Below, one piece after another: positions 8,071 to 17,996 of a stretch of DNA of 64,000 nt. The notes below the pieces were generated by a model. The model worked only from the letters and a program-made list of their open reading frames with translations. It had not been told where the DNA came from and made no database searches. Where the stretch lies: contig NZ_CP108093.1 in NCBI RefSeq assembly GCF_036188265.1, forward strand, positions 4,732,001 to 4,796,000, read 5' to 3'. Source of the DNA: Streptomyces sp. NBC_00247 (GTDB lineage: Bacteria; Actinomycetota; Actinomycetes; Streptomycetales; Streptomycetaceae). Position numbers and translations under genes: made by a program. Within the stretch, counting starts at the first letter, position 1. Each line of letters starts with the position of its first letter.

Positions 8071-8817
8071 ATGAACGAGACCTTGGTGACGCTGGTCGGC
8101 AATGCCGCGACGGGGGTGGACTTCCGGGAGACGGCCTCGGGCGGGATGGCCCGGTTCCGCCTCGCCGTGACCCCGCGCCGCTGGGACCGGGAGAAACAGC
8201 TCTGGGCCGACGGGCACACGAGCTTCTACACGGTGTGGGCGTGGCGGAGCCTCGCGTCGAACGTGGCGGCCTCGGTCTCCGTGGGCGAACCCCTGCTGGT
8301 GCACGGCCGGCTGAAGGTCCGCGAGGAGGAACGCGAGGGCGCGCGAAGGACGTTCGTGGACGTCGAGGCGGTCGCGGTGGGCCACGACCTGAGCCGGGGC
8401 TCCGCAGCCTTCCGGCGGGCGGTACGACGCGAGCCGCCGTTCGGCATGGAGATGGACGCAGGGACGGGCACGGGGGCGGGCGGCGGGACGGGCGCAGGGA
8501 CGGGCATGGGGGCGGGGATGGGCGCGGGCGAGGGCTTCGGAGCGGGCCCGGGAGGCCCAGGGAGCCCAGGAGGAGGGCCGGGGACGGGACGGGAGGCGCG
8601 ACCGGGCGCGGGACCGGGCGCGGGGCCTGGAGGAGGGGACGAGAACGGTCCGGTTTTCGTGAGCGAATCCGCAGGTGACGGCCCGTCCTGGGAGAGGGAG
8701 CCCGCCGGCGAGCCGCCCGCCCGTACGAGGGCGACCGGACCGCCGGGCACGGGAGGCGGATCGCGTGCGCGGACGGGCCGTCAGAAAGGGCCTACAAGCG
8801 TCATGTCGACATCTTGA
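8071..8817 (+). CDS. ssbB: Single-stranded DNA-binding protein, SsbB type
   Basis: The 248-residue protein has an N-terminal OB-fold SSB domain (about 1-115: NETLVTLVGN, then FRLAVTPRRWDRE, then WAWRSLASNVAASV). It is followed by a very glycine-rich tail (about 128-195, GTG/GAG repeats) and a basic end. It lacks the acidic Asp-Asp-Ile-Pro-Phe-type tip by which housekeeping SSBs recruit replication proteins. Streptomyces carry a second SSB, SsbB, needed for chromosome segregation in sporulating hyphae; proximity to dynAB and the missing acidic tip favour SsbB over SsbA. The ATG at 8071 fits the start of the OB fold; GGGGGGACAGG upstream is a possible ribosome-binding site. Confidence 0.8.
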   Translation: MNETLVTLVGNAATGVDFRETASGGMARFRLAVTPRRWDREKQLWADGHTSFYTVWAWRSLASNVAASVSVGEPLLVHGRLKVREEEREGARRTFVDVEAVAVGHDLSRGSAAFRRAVRREPPFGMEMDAGTGTGAGGGTGAGTGMGAGMGAGEGFGAGPGGPGSPGGGPGTGREARPGAGPGAGPGGGDENGPVFVSESAGDGPSWEREPAGEPPARTRATGPPGTGGGSRARTGRQKGPTSVMSTS

Positions 8818-9062
8818 CAACCTTGACGCGCGCTCGGTGAGCGCCTGGTGACGGGGTGCTGATGGTTTTCGCCGTGCTCCTTGGGGCGGGAGTGGCGGTG
8901 ATAACGATTGCGATTCGGAATGGTTGTGCGAGAGCAAGACAGGGGAGCGGTTTGCACCCCCCTCCATAGGATTCCCCCGTACTCATGGGCACTTGAGTCT
9001 GTCGGCGGGGCACTCCCCACACGCGCACCGAGCGCGAGGGCCCCGCCCCGGAGGGGAATTCT

Positions 9063-10586
9063 GTGACTTCTGCTTTTTCTGAGATATCAGCGCTTCAAGA
9101 TTCCGGCATAGCGAACGGCCCGGCCATCGGCGCCGGTTCGGGCACGCGCCGGCCGCTGCGGGGACGGGGCAACGGGCTGACCCGCCTGGCCTCCGCCGCA
9201 CTGGTCACCGGCCTCGTCGCGGCGGGCGCCCTCGCCGGCGCGGGCACGGCGGCAGCCGATGACGCGGCCCCCCAGCACCCGGGCGGCGCGATCGCCGTCC
9301 TGGACGGGCTGAAGACGTACGACGACGCCAAGATCAAGACGGACAAGGGGACCCAGTCGGTCTCCGCCGGGCTCTTCGAGATGACCGTCAACGGTGGCGG
9401 CACGCTCAAGACGTACTGCATCGACATCCACAACCCCACCCAGGGCAACGCGGAGTACAAGGAGACGCCCTGGGCGGAGTCCTCGCTCGGCAAGAACGAC
9501 AACGCCGGCCGCATCCGGTGGATCCTGGAGCACTCCTACCCGCAGGTCGACGACCTCGCCTCGCTCGCGAAGGCGGCCGGCGCCAAGTCCCTCACCGCGG
9601 GCACCGCTGCCGCGGGCACCCAGGTCGCCATCTGGCGCTTCTCGGACAACGCCGACGTCACCGCGGTGAACAAGGACGCCGAGAAGCTCGCCGACTACCT
9701 CCAGGGTGCGGCCCAGAACTCGACCGAGCCCCAGGCGTCGCTGACCCTGAGCCCGGCGGCCGTCTCCGGTCAGGCCGGCGGCGTGCTCGGCCCGGTCACC
9801 GTGCACACCGATGCGGCCGAGGCCGCGGTGGCTCCGCCGGCCGACGCCGTCGCCAGCGGCATCAAGATCACCGACAAGGACGGCAACCCCCTCTCGAAGG
9901 CGACCGACGGCACCGAGCTCTACTTCGACGTGCCGAAGGGCGCCGCGGACGGTTCCGCCTCGCTCACCGTGCAGGCCACCACCTCGGTTCCGGTCGGCCG
10001 CGTCTTCGTCGGTGAGAGCAAGAGCCAGACGCAGATCCTGGCCGGCTCCAGCGAGTCCGTCGTCTCCGCGCAGGCCACCGCCAACTGGGCCGCCAAGGGC
10101 CCGGTTCCCGCGGTGACCGCGAAGAAGGACTGCAGCAAGGGCGCCGTGGAGTTCACGGTGACCAACAATGGCGACCAGCCGTTCAAGTTCACGTTCGCGG
10201 CGGCCGGCGACGTCTACACCGTCGAGCCCGGCGGTTCGAAGACCGTGCCGGTCGGCGTCGGTGAGGACAAGGCGTACGACATCACGGTCGTCGGCGTCGA
10301 CAGCGACTTCAAGCAGAACTTCAAGGGCGTCCTCGACTGCGTCACCGCGGCCACCCCGGCTCCGGGCGGCGACGAGGGCACCGACACGCAGACCGGCGCC
10401 TCGCCGAGCCCGGCCACGACCGTCGCCGCCGGCGCCGTGACCGGCGGTGGTGAGGGCGACCTCGCCGCCACCGGTGGTTCCAGCGCCACCCCGGTCATCG
10501 CCGGTGTCGCCGTCGCGCTCGTCGTCCTCGGTGGTGGAGCGGTGTTCTTCCTCCGTCGCAAGAAGTCGGCCGCGGCCGCCCAGTAA
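9063..10586 (+). CDS. Secreted thioester-domain (TQxA) surface protein with sortase signal
   Basis: The 507-residue protein has a signal peptide (about 30-60, ending near AAADD). A thioester domain follows, with Cys119 in YCIDI and Gln187 in TQVAIW; these residues form an internal thioester that can bond covalently to host or cell-surface amines. Next come Ig-like beta-rich repeats (about 225-440), a Thr/Ala/Pro stalk, a sortase-type LAATG at 467-471, a membrane helix and an RRKK tail. It is thus predicted to be anchored to peptidoglycan by a class E-type sortase. The GTG start has GGAGGGG nine bases upstream. It has no operon partner and is flanked by a hairpin downstream. No function in Streptomyces is known to me; adhesion to surfaces or between hyphae is an inference. 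Confidence 0.88.
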   Translation: MTSAFSEISALQDSGIANGPAIGAGSGTRRPLRGRGNGLTRLASAALVTGLVAAGALAGAGTAAADDAAPQHPGGAIAVLDGLKTYDDAKIKTDKGTQSVSAGLFEMTVNGGGTLKTYCIDIHNPTQGNAEYKETPWAESSLGKNDNAGRIRWILEHSYPQVDDLASLAKAAGAKSLTAGTAAAGTQVAIWRFSDNADVTAVNKDAEKLADYLQGAAQNSTEPQASLTLSPAAVSGQAGGVLGPVTVHTDAAEAAVAPPADAVASGIKITDKDGNPLSKATDGTELYFDVPKGAADGSASLTVQATTSVPVGRVFVGESKSQTQILAGSSESVVSAQATANWAAKGPVPAVTAKKDCSKGAVEFTVTNNGDQPFKFTFAAAGDVYTVEPGGSKTVPVGVGEDKAYDITVVGVDSDFKQNFKGVLDCVTAATPAPGGDEGTDTQTGASPSPATTVAAGAVTGGGEGDLAATGGSSATPVIAGVAVALVVLGGGAVFFLRRKKSAAAAQ

Positions 10587-10678
10587 CGGCCGGACGCGCA
10601 CGGTCACCGCGCGCGCCGCACCGTGGCTGAGCAGCTGAGCTGAGTAGGCGAGCCGAACAGCAGGACCGTACGGCCGAA

Positions 10679-10715
10679 GGCCCCGGCACCCAGGATTCCA
10701 GGGGGTGCCGGGGCC
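10679..10715. terminator. Hairpin terminator after the TQxA surface-protein gene
   Basis: A perfect 13-bp G/C stem (GGCCCCGGCACCC with GGGTGCCGGGGCC) around an 11-base loop lies 93 bp after the stop codon. It is symmetric, so it could act in both directions. Confidence 0.7.
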
Positions 10716-10953
10716 CTCGTGCGTTCGAGGGCGTACCCGTACGGGATCGGGTGCCGGCCCTGGTCACGGCCCGGGGTCACGGCCCGGGGCCCGCGGTGCG
10801 GCGCCGCGCCGGGACAGTCCCCGGGACCCTCCGGCGACGCCGAGGACGCCCCGCGTCGGGATCTCGCGTCCGTCGGTGTCCTCGTCCGGGTACGGCGGCC
10901 TTCGCTGCCGCCCAGGTCAGCGGCCCCGGGTGGGACGGGTTTCCCCCGTGGGC

Positions 10954-10982
10954 TTGTCGTCAGGCAAGATGGGGTGTATCTG
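10954..10982 (+). promoter_or_regulatory. Possible ettA promoter
   Basis: TTGTCG and TATCTG are separated by 17 bp, placing a start site near 10989, about 26 bp before the TTG start codon. It matches the vegetative HrdB consensus moderately. Nothing else recognisable lies in 10716-10953. Confidence 0.35.
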
Positions 10983-11014
10983 CTCCCACCCCTATTGCTG
11001 CCGGACGGTTTCTC

Positions 11015-12679
<1,665 letters not shown>

Positions 12680-12684
12680 TCACC

Positions 12685-13107
12685 GTGGCCCGTCACCTCT
12701 ACCCCTGCCCGCTCCGCTGGTCGGACATGGACGCCTTCGGCCACGTCAACAACGTGGTCTTCCTCCGCTACCTGGAGGAGGCGCGCATCGACTTCATGTT
12801 CCGGCTCGCCCCGGGGGACGGTTCGCCGTCCTTCGCGGGCGGTTCCGTCGTGGCCCGCCACGAGATCGACTACCTCCGGCCGCTGGTCCACCGCCACGCG
12901 CCGGTCACCGTCGAGTCCTGGGTCACGAAGATCGGCGCGGCGTCGCTGACGATCGCGTACGAGATCAAGGACGCGGACCTGGTGTACGTGCGGGCTTCCA
13001 CGGTCGTCGTGCCCTACAACCTGGTGGAAGGGCGGCCCCGGCGGATCTCCGCCGAGGAGAAGCTCTTCCTCCAGGAGTACATGGAGCAGGAGCCCGCCGC
13101 GGCATGA
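12685..13107 (+). CDS. Hot-dog fold acyl-CoA thioesterase (4HBT/YbgC-like)
   Basis: The 140-residue single hot-dog domain begins RHLYPCPLRWSDMDAFGHVNN. This has the 4-hydroxybenzoyl-CoA thioesterase family signature: catalytic Asp in SDMD, then GHVNN, then YLEEAR. It probably hydrolyses acyl-CoA thioesters in the cytoplasm; the substrate cannot be told. The GTG start lies 5 bp after the ettA stop and the stop overlaps the next ATG (ATGA), so the three genes form an operon. The pairing of an ABC-F gene with a thioesterase is common in Streptomyces but has no known functional link. Confidence 0.85.
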   Translation: MARHLYPCPLRWSDMDAFGHVNNVVFLRYLEEARIDFMFRLAPGDGSPSFAGGSVVARHEIDYLRPLVHRHAPVTVESWVTKIGAASLTIAYEIKDADLVYVRASTVVVPYNLVEGRPRRISAEEKLFLQEYMEQEPAAA

Positions 13108-13829
13108 CGATGCCCGTGCACTCCGTGCTCTTCGCCGATCCGGGGGAGGCGGCCGATCTGGCCGCCTTCCTCGGCCGGCTGCTCCACTACGACCGCGCCG
13201 CCGCCGTCCGCCTCCAGGCGGCCGGCGGGGCGCTGGCCGTGTTCGGACGCCCGCCGTCCTTCGACGTGCTGGCGATCCGTACGGCGCGCCTGGCCGTAGC
13301 CGGAGCGGGAGCCGGAGCCGGTACCGGGAGTCCCGCGACCTTCGACACCACGGTGTCGGCGGGGGAGTTCCTGGAGACGCTCGACCCCGAAAGCCCCACG
13401 GGGGTGGCGGGAGTCCTGCCCGGCCCCGTGACCGGACCGCCGTGGACCGGCATGCTGCCGCCGCGCGGCCCTTGGCGCGAACTCCCCGGGCTGCCGGGGC
13501 CGCAGGAGCTGCGCACCGCGCTGAACACGGCGGTCGGCGAGTTCCGCGCGCGGGACGAGGCGCTGCCCGAGGACCGTCGCACCCGGGCCGAACGCGATCT
13601 GATCGGCCGCGAGATCTGGTCCCGGCCGGTTGGCGGGACCCCGCTCCCGCTGCGCGCCGTGCATGCCGCCCAGTCGCTCGGCTTCCTCCGCCCCCAGCCG
13701 GACCTGCCGGTCGGCCTGCTGGCCGCGGGGTCCTGGCTGCGCCTGCGGAGCCCGTACGGCTCGGTCGCCCTGCGTACGGAGGGCAGCGGCGGCCTCGGCG
13801 CGCTCCAGCTGTCCGTCGGCCGGCGCTGA
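13104..13829 (+). CDS. Conserved hypothetical protein, last gene of ettA-thioesterase operon
   Basis: The 241-residue soluble protein overlaps the thioesterase stop by four bases. It is rich in Ala, Leu, Arg and Pro with no membrane segment, signal peptide or catalytic motif I recognise. The N-terminal part (HSVLFADPGEAADLAAFLGRLLHYDRAAAVRLQ) looks like a small alpha/beta domain, and the C-terminal part contains a conserved-looking helical stretch near ERDLIGREIWSRPVGG. Coupling to the upstream gene supports it being expressed. No function is proposed. Confidence 0.75.
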   Translation: MTMPVHSVLFADPGEAADLAAFLGRLLHYDRAAAVRLQAAGGALAVFGRPPSFDVLAIRTARLAVAGAGAGAGTGSPATFDTTVSAGEFLETLDPESPTGVAGVLPGPVTGPPWTGMLPPRGPWRELPGLPGPQELRTALNTAVGEFRARDEALPEDRRTRAERDLIGREIWSRPVGGTPLPLRAVHAAQSLGFLRPQPDLPVGLLAAGSWLRLRSPYGSVALRTEGSGGLGALQLSVGRR

Positions 13830-13869
13830 AGGCGCCGAACCGCCGCGCGGGCCACCGCACGCCGGTGGT

Positions 13870-14274
13870 TCAGTCGGCCGTGTTCACCATCGAGGCCGCC
13901 GCGTAGGTGAGGTAGGACCACAGCTTCTGCTCGTGCTCGGGCGAGAGCCCCTGCTCGTCCAGGGCGACCCGCATGTGCCCGAGCCAGGCGTCGTGCGCCG
14001 CCCGGTCCACCTGGAAGGGCTGGTGCCGCATCCGCAGCCGGGGATGGCCCCGGTGGTCGCTGTACGTCCGGGGGCCGCCCCAGTACTGCATCAGGAAGAG
14101 CGCGAACCGCTCCTCGGCCGGGCCCAGGTCCTCCTCCGGGTACATCGGCCGCAGCAGCGGGTCCTCGGCCACCCCCTCGTAGAAGCGGTGCACCAGGCGC
14201 CGGAAAGTCGCCTCGCCGCCGACCTGCTCGTAGAAGGTCTGCTCCTGAAGCGTGTCGTGCGGGTTCTCTGTCAC
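13870..14274 (-). CDS. Truncated haemoglobin, group II (GlbO-like)
   Basis: The 134-residue 2-over-2 globin has the family N terminus TFYEQVGGEATF, Y64 in MQYWGGP (CD/B-region aromatic cluster), the proximal haem ligand H84 in RMRHQPF and W97 (G8 Trp of group II) in HDAWL. Group II truncated haemoglobins bind O2 and NO and are linked to redox or NO detoxification; the mycobacterial GlbO is the model. It is convergent with the upstream operon (40-bp gap) and appears monocistronic. The ATG start gives a full-length domain. Confidence 0.92.
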   Translation of the reverse strand: MTENPHDTLQEQTFYEQVGGEATFRRLVHRFYEGVAEDPLLRPMYPEEDLGPAEERFALFLMQYWGGPRTYSDHRGHPRLRMRHQPFQVDRAAHDAWLGHMRVALDEQGLSPEHEQKLWSYLTYAAASMVNTAD

Positions 14275-14406
14275 CCGTCCATGGTCGCAGACGTAGCGGC
14301 CGAGGCCGGGGGTCCTAGGACCCTCCCGGCTCCCGGCTCCCGAGCGCTCCGGCGGTCCACGGCGGGGTACGGTCCGCCACCGGCCGCTGACCTGCCACTG
14401 GCTCCT

Positions 14407-15777
14407 TCACCGCTGCCTCGCGGCGGGGCGCGCGGCGGCGAAGACGAGCCCGGCGAGCGCGCAGACTCCGGCCGACATCAGCAGGGACCACCCGGGACGC
14501 GAGGTCGCCGCGGCTCCCATGACGGCGACGCCGAGGGTGGCGCCGACCTGGCGTACCGCGTTGAGCAGGCCACCGGCCGCCCCCGCGCCGCCCACCGGGG
14601 CGGCGTCGACGACGGCCGCGACGACGGCGGGCAGCACGAAGGAGATGCCGAAGCCGGTGAGCAGCAGGCCCGGCGCGAGCCAGAGGGAGGCCCCGTCGGC
14701 GAGCACGGTGCAGGCGAGCGCGGCGCCACCGGCGGTCAGCAGGGACAGGCCGGTCAGGACGGGAAGCCGAGGGCCTCTGGCTGCCACGATCCGGCCGGTC
14801 AGCGGCGGGTTCGCGGCGAAGGGGACGGTCAGCGGAAGGAACGCGAGCCCGGTCTCCAGCGGGCTCAGGTGCCGCTGCTCCTGGAGCAGCAGCGGCAGTA
14901 CGAAGAGCGCGCCGGCCAGCGCGAAGCCGGTGGCCGCCGCCGCCAGCAGGACGGCCCGCACCCGGGCGGACCGGATCAGCACCGGGTCGAGCACCGGCGA
15001 CGGGCTCCGGCGTTCGCGTCCGACGAAAGCCCACGTCGCGACGGTGCATCCCACCGAGGACACCGCCGCGTGGCCCCAGGAGCGGGCCCCGGCGGCGATC
15101 AGCGCGTCCGTGAGCAGCGCCAGCGCCGCACCGGCCGCCATCTGGGCCGGCCAGTCGATGGCGCGGGCACCGCGCGGACAGCGCACCGCACGGCTCCGGG
15201 TGAGGGCCAGCACCACCACCCCGACGGGCACGTTGACCAGGAACACCGCACGCCATCCGGCCGCCCCGACCAGGGCGCCCCCGGCGATCGGGCCGGCCGC
15301 GACGGCGGCACCGCTGACCGCGGCCCACACCGAGACGGCGCGTGCCCGCGCGGCGGGCTCCGGGTACAGCCGGCCGATCATCGCCATGGAGGCGGGTACG
15401 CACGCCGCGGCGGCGGCGCCCGAGAGCGCCCGGAGCACCAGCAGGGCGGCAAGGCCGGGGGCGACGGAGCTGAGCAGGGACGCGAGGACGAACACCGCGA
15501 CGCCGCCCCGGAAGAGCCGCTCGGCACCGTACTTGTCGGCCGCCGCCCCCGCCGGGAGCAGCAGCGCCGCGAAGGCCACGGTGTAGCCGGTGACCGCCCA
15601 TTGGAGTCCGGCCGTCGAAGTGGCCAGGGAGGAGGCGAGATCGGGTTCGGCGACCGACAGCACCGTGGTGTCGAGGAGCACCATGAAATAGCCCAGCGAG
15701 ATGCCGGTGAGCGCGAGGGCACGCCATCTCCTCGGCAGGGAACGGCCCTGTGAATCGGGCAGGTTGACGACAGCCAT
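14407..15777 (-). CDS. MFS drug-efflux transporter (EmrB/QacA-like)
   Basis: The 456-residue integral membrane protein has the DHA-family motif LDTTVLSVAEPDLA in TM1 and regularly spaced hydrophobic segments throughout, consistent with 12-14 helices. Start chosen at ATG 15777, preceded on the minus strand by GGAGG; upstream in-frame codons are unlikely because they run into the divergent promoter region. It is transcribed divergently from a LysR regulator with a perfect palindrome in the 128-bp gap, so it is probably that regulator's target. Substrate unknown; drug or metabolite export is inferred from family. Confidence 0.88.
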   Translation of the reverse strand: MAVVNLPDSQGRSLPRRWRALALTGISLGYFMVLLDTTVLSVAEPDLASSLATSTAGLQWAVTGYTVAFAALLLPAGAAADKYGAERLFRGGVAVFVLASLLSSVAPGLAALLVLRALSGAAAAACVPASMAMIGRLYPEPAARARAVSVWAAVSGAAVAAGPIAGGALVGAAGWRAVFLVNVPVGVVVLALTRSRAVRCPRGARAIDWPAQMAAGAALALLTDALIAAGARSWGHAAVSSVGCTVATWAFVGRERRSPSPVLDPVLIRSARVRAVLLAAAATGFALAGALFVLPLLLQEQRHLSPLETGLAFLPLTVPFAANPPLTGRIVAARGPRLPVLTGLSLLTAGGAALACTVLADGASLWLAPGLLLTGFGISFVLPAVVAAVVDAAPVGGAGAAGGLLNAVRQVGATLGVAVMGAAATSRPGWSLLMSAGVCALAGLVFAAARPAARQR

Positions 15778-15863
15778 GAGGGGACGGCCTCCAGGGGGGT
15801 CGGGGCGGGACGGCTCACTCTGGCCGCTCCGGCGCGGGCGCTCCACCGGCTGCCCCGCACACC

Positions 15864-15884
15864 GCGTTCGGAATTTCCGAACGC
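15864..15884. promoter_or_regulatory. Probable LysR-type operator between MFS gene and regulator
   Basis: A perfect inverted repeat has 9-bp arms GCGTTCGGA and TCCGAACGC separated by ATT. It is centred about 30 bp before the LysR start codon and 100 bp before the MFS start, in the 128-bp divergent gap. It contains a T-N11-A core typical of LysR-type sites. Confidence 0.65.
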
Positions 15885-15905
15885 TCCGCCGGGTTCTCCT
15901 CCGAC

Positions 15906-16817
15906 ATGGAGTTACGCCAACTCAGGTCCTTCGCCGCCGTCGTGGAGCACCGGACGGTGACCGGCGCGGCCGTCGCGCTCGGGCTGGCCCCCTCGTCGGT
16001 CTCGCAGCAGATCCGCACCCTCGAAACGGCCCTCGGGGTCACCCTGTTCGTCCGGGGCCCCGGAGGGATGGAGCTGACCCCCGCGGGGCAGCGGATGCGC
16101 GGCTGGGCGCGTTCCCTGCTCGACACCGCCGAACAGGCCGTCCACGACGTCAGGACCGGGCGCCGGAACCTGCGGCTCGGCGCGCTGGAGACCCTGGCCG
16201 GCTCGCACGTCCCACTGATCCTCACCCGGCTGGCCGAGCGGCGGCCCGGCCTCGACGTCGATGTGCGCTCCGACCGCACCCGCGAGGGGCTGTTCGCCGA
16301 CGTGGTGGCGGGGCGCCTCGACGCGGCCCTGCTCCTGGACTCGGGCGAGGAGATCGGCGCACTGGGGTTCCCCCCGCCCGCCGAACCCCTGGCCTTCGTC
16401 GATCTCGACCCGGTCCCGCTCGTCCTGGTCTCGGCGCCCGGGCACCCGCTGGCCGGCCGGACGGCGCTGACCCCGGCGGACCTCGACGGCGTACGGCTGC
16501 TGGTCAACGTTCCCGAGTGCTCCTTCTGGATGGCCGGGGAGCGGGCTCTCGGCGCCGGGCCCGAGCGGATCCGGGCAGGCGGGGTCCCCGTGATGCGCGC
16601 CTGGGCCGAACACGGCCTCGGGATCTCGCTGCTGCCCCGCTTCGCGGTCGCCGACAGCCTCCGGACCGGCGTCCTGGTCCCCCTCGGCCTGCCCCTCCCC
16701 GACCTCTGCCTGCGTCTCGTCTGGCGCGCGGACCGCGAGTCGGCCCTGCCGGGCCTGCGCGAGACCCTCTACGCCGCAGCCGGCCCGTACCCGGACGCGC
16801 GGCCCGGGCACCCGTGA
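15906..16817 (+). CDS. LysR-family transcriptional regulator
   Basis: The 303-residue protein starts MELRQLRSFAAVVEHRTVTG, the LysR winged helix-turn-helix (recognition helix near SSVSQQIRTLE, residues 35-45). A periplasmic-binding-like effector domain (about 90-290) ends in a short Pro/Arg tail. It is divergent from the MFS exporter and very probably controls it through the intervening palindrome, with its own gene autoregulated. The ligand is unknown. Start is ATG 15906 at the conserved family N terminus. Confidence 0.92.
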   Translation: MELRQLRSFAAVVEHRTVTGAAVALGLAPSSVSQQIRTLETALGVTLFVRGPGGMELTPAGQRMRGWARSLLDTAEQAVHDVRTGRRNLRLGALETLAGSHVPLILTRLAERRPGLDVDVRSDRTREGLFADVVAGRLDAALLLDSGEEIGALGFPPPAEPLAFVDLDPVPLVLVSAPGHPLAGRTALTPADLDGVRLLVNVPECSFWMAGERALGAGPERIRAGGVPVMRAWAEHGLGISLLPRFAVADSLRTGVLVPLGLPLPDLCLRLVWRADRESALPGLRETLYAAAGPYPDARPGHP

Positions 16818-16930
16818 CCGCCCCGCGCCTCTGGCCGCCCCGCACCCGTGGCGGGCGCGCGCCCGTGACCGCCCCGCGCCCCTGGCCGCCCCGCGCCCGT
16901 GACCGCCCCGCACCCGTGGCGGGCGCGCGC
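16809..16930 (+). repeat. Imperfect direct repeats, period about 51 bp
   Basis: After the LysR stop codon a C/G-rich block is repeated: a unit beginning CCCGTGACCGCCCCGCG at 16811 recurs at 16862, and a second element CCGCACCCGTGGCGGGCG occurs at about 16840 and 16908. The copies differ by single bases. No gene is supported here. It fills the gap before the methyltransferase gene. Confidence 0.7.
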
Positions 16931-16968
16931 CGGTCGCCCACCGCGCACCGCGGCAGGAGAGTGGAGGC

Positions 16969-17958
16969 ATGGGTGCCCGAGCGCGCGAGACGCGTGATCC
17001 GTTCGAAGCCGAGGGGGCCGCGGCCCGGCAGGCCATGGTGCGGCTCATCGTGGCCGGCGGCGGGCTGCGCGACCTCGGCTGGCGCGCGGCCTTCGAGGAC
17101 GTGCCGCGCCACCTGTTCGTGCCGTACTACTACGAGGGCGGGCTCCTCGGCGCCGTGCGCCTGTGGTGCGAGGACGCCGACCCCGTACGCCGCGAGCAGT
17201 GGCTGCGCGGGGCGTACGCGGACGGGCCGCTGGCCACCCGGATGAAGGACGGCGAGCTCGTCTCCTCCAGCAGCCAGCCCTCCCTGATGGCGCTCATGCT
17301 CGACGAACTCGACGTGCGCGACGGCCAGACCGTGCTGGAGATCGGCGCGGGCACCGGCTACAACGCGGCCCTGCTCGCCCACCGGCTCGGTGACCGGGCG
17401 GTCACCACCGTCGATCTCGACCCGGAGATCACCGAGTCCGCCCGCCGCCACCTTGCCGCAGCCGGATACCGCCCCACCGTCGTCACCGGCGACGGGGCGC
17501 GCGGCTGCCCCGGACGGAGCCCGTACGACCGGATCATCGCGACCTGCACCCTGCCGCTGATCCCCGAGGACTGGCTCGCCCAGTGCGCCCCGGACGCACG
17601 CGTCCTGGCCCCCTTCGCCACCGGCCTGATCTCGCTCCGGGTACGGGATTCGGCGGGCGGACGCCGGGCGGAGGGGCACTTCCTGCACACCCCGGCGTTC
17701 TTCGTACCGCTGCGAGGGACACCGGAGCGGACCGGGGGGCCGGCCCGGCGGATGACGGGGAACGACCTCTTCTCGTTCCTGCTCACGCTGGCGGGCGGCT
17801 CGCTCGGTGCGGACGAGGCGATGAACCTCTGGGAGGGGGAGGGACGCCCCGGCCGGGAGCGCTTCGGCCTGACCGTCGACCGGGATCGCCAGTGGGCCTG
17901 GCTCGACGACCCCGAGGGCCCGTACGTATGGCCCCTCACCGGCCACCAGGGGCGGTGA
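16969..17958 (+). CDS. Protein-L-isoaspartate O-methyltransferase-like SAM methyltransferase
   Basis: The 329-residue protein has a PCMT-type N-terminal region (DVPRHLFVP at about 44-52, then SSSSQPSLMALML) and SAM-binding motif I VLEIGAGTGYNAALLA near 122-137, followed by TVDLDPE (motif II) and YDRIIATCTLPLIPEDW (post-I region). It extends about 100 residues beyond a minimal PCMT. Streptomyces genomes carry several such divergent copies, some acting on peptide natural products; no precursor gene is nearby, so repair of isoaspartate or an unknown target are both possible. The ATG has GGAGAGTGGAGG upstream. Confidence 0.82.
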   Translation: MGARARETRDPFEAEGAAARQAMVRLIVAGGGLRDLGWRAAFEDVPRHLFVPYYYEGGLLGAVRLWCEDADPVRREQWLRGAYADGPLATRMKDGELVSSSSQPSLMALMLDELDVRDGQTVLEIGAGTGYNAALLAHRLGDRAVTTVDLDPEITESARRHLAAAGYRPTVVTGDGARGCPGRSPYDRIIATCTLPLIPEDWLAQCAPDARVLAPFATGLISLRVRDSAGGRRAEGHFLHTPAFFVPLRGTPERTGGPARRMTGNDLFSFLLTLAGGSLGADEAMNLWEGEGRPGRERFGLTVDRDRQWAWLDDPEGPYVWPLTGHQGR

Positions 17959-17996
17959 GGGGCCATGACGGCGTCAGGCCGCGTCCGACGGCGGAA

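Noticed and set aside
8898..8926. A/T-richer segment upstream of the surface-protein gene considered as a Zur or iron box
   Set aside because: GATAACGATTGCGATT is suggestive, but it has no proper inverted symmetry and no metal-related gene follows.
16969..17958. Methyltransferase as tailoring enzyme of a peptide natural-product cluster
   Set aside because: No precursor peptide, lanthionine synthetase, graspetide ligase or transporter gene is adjacent.
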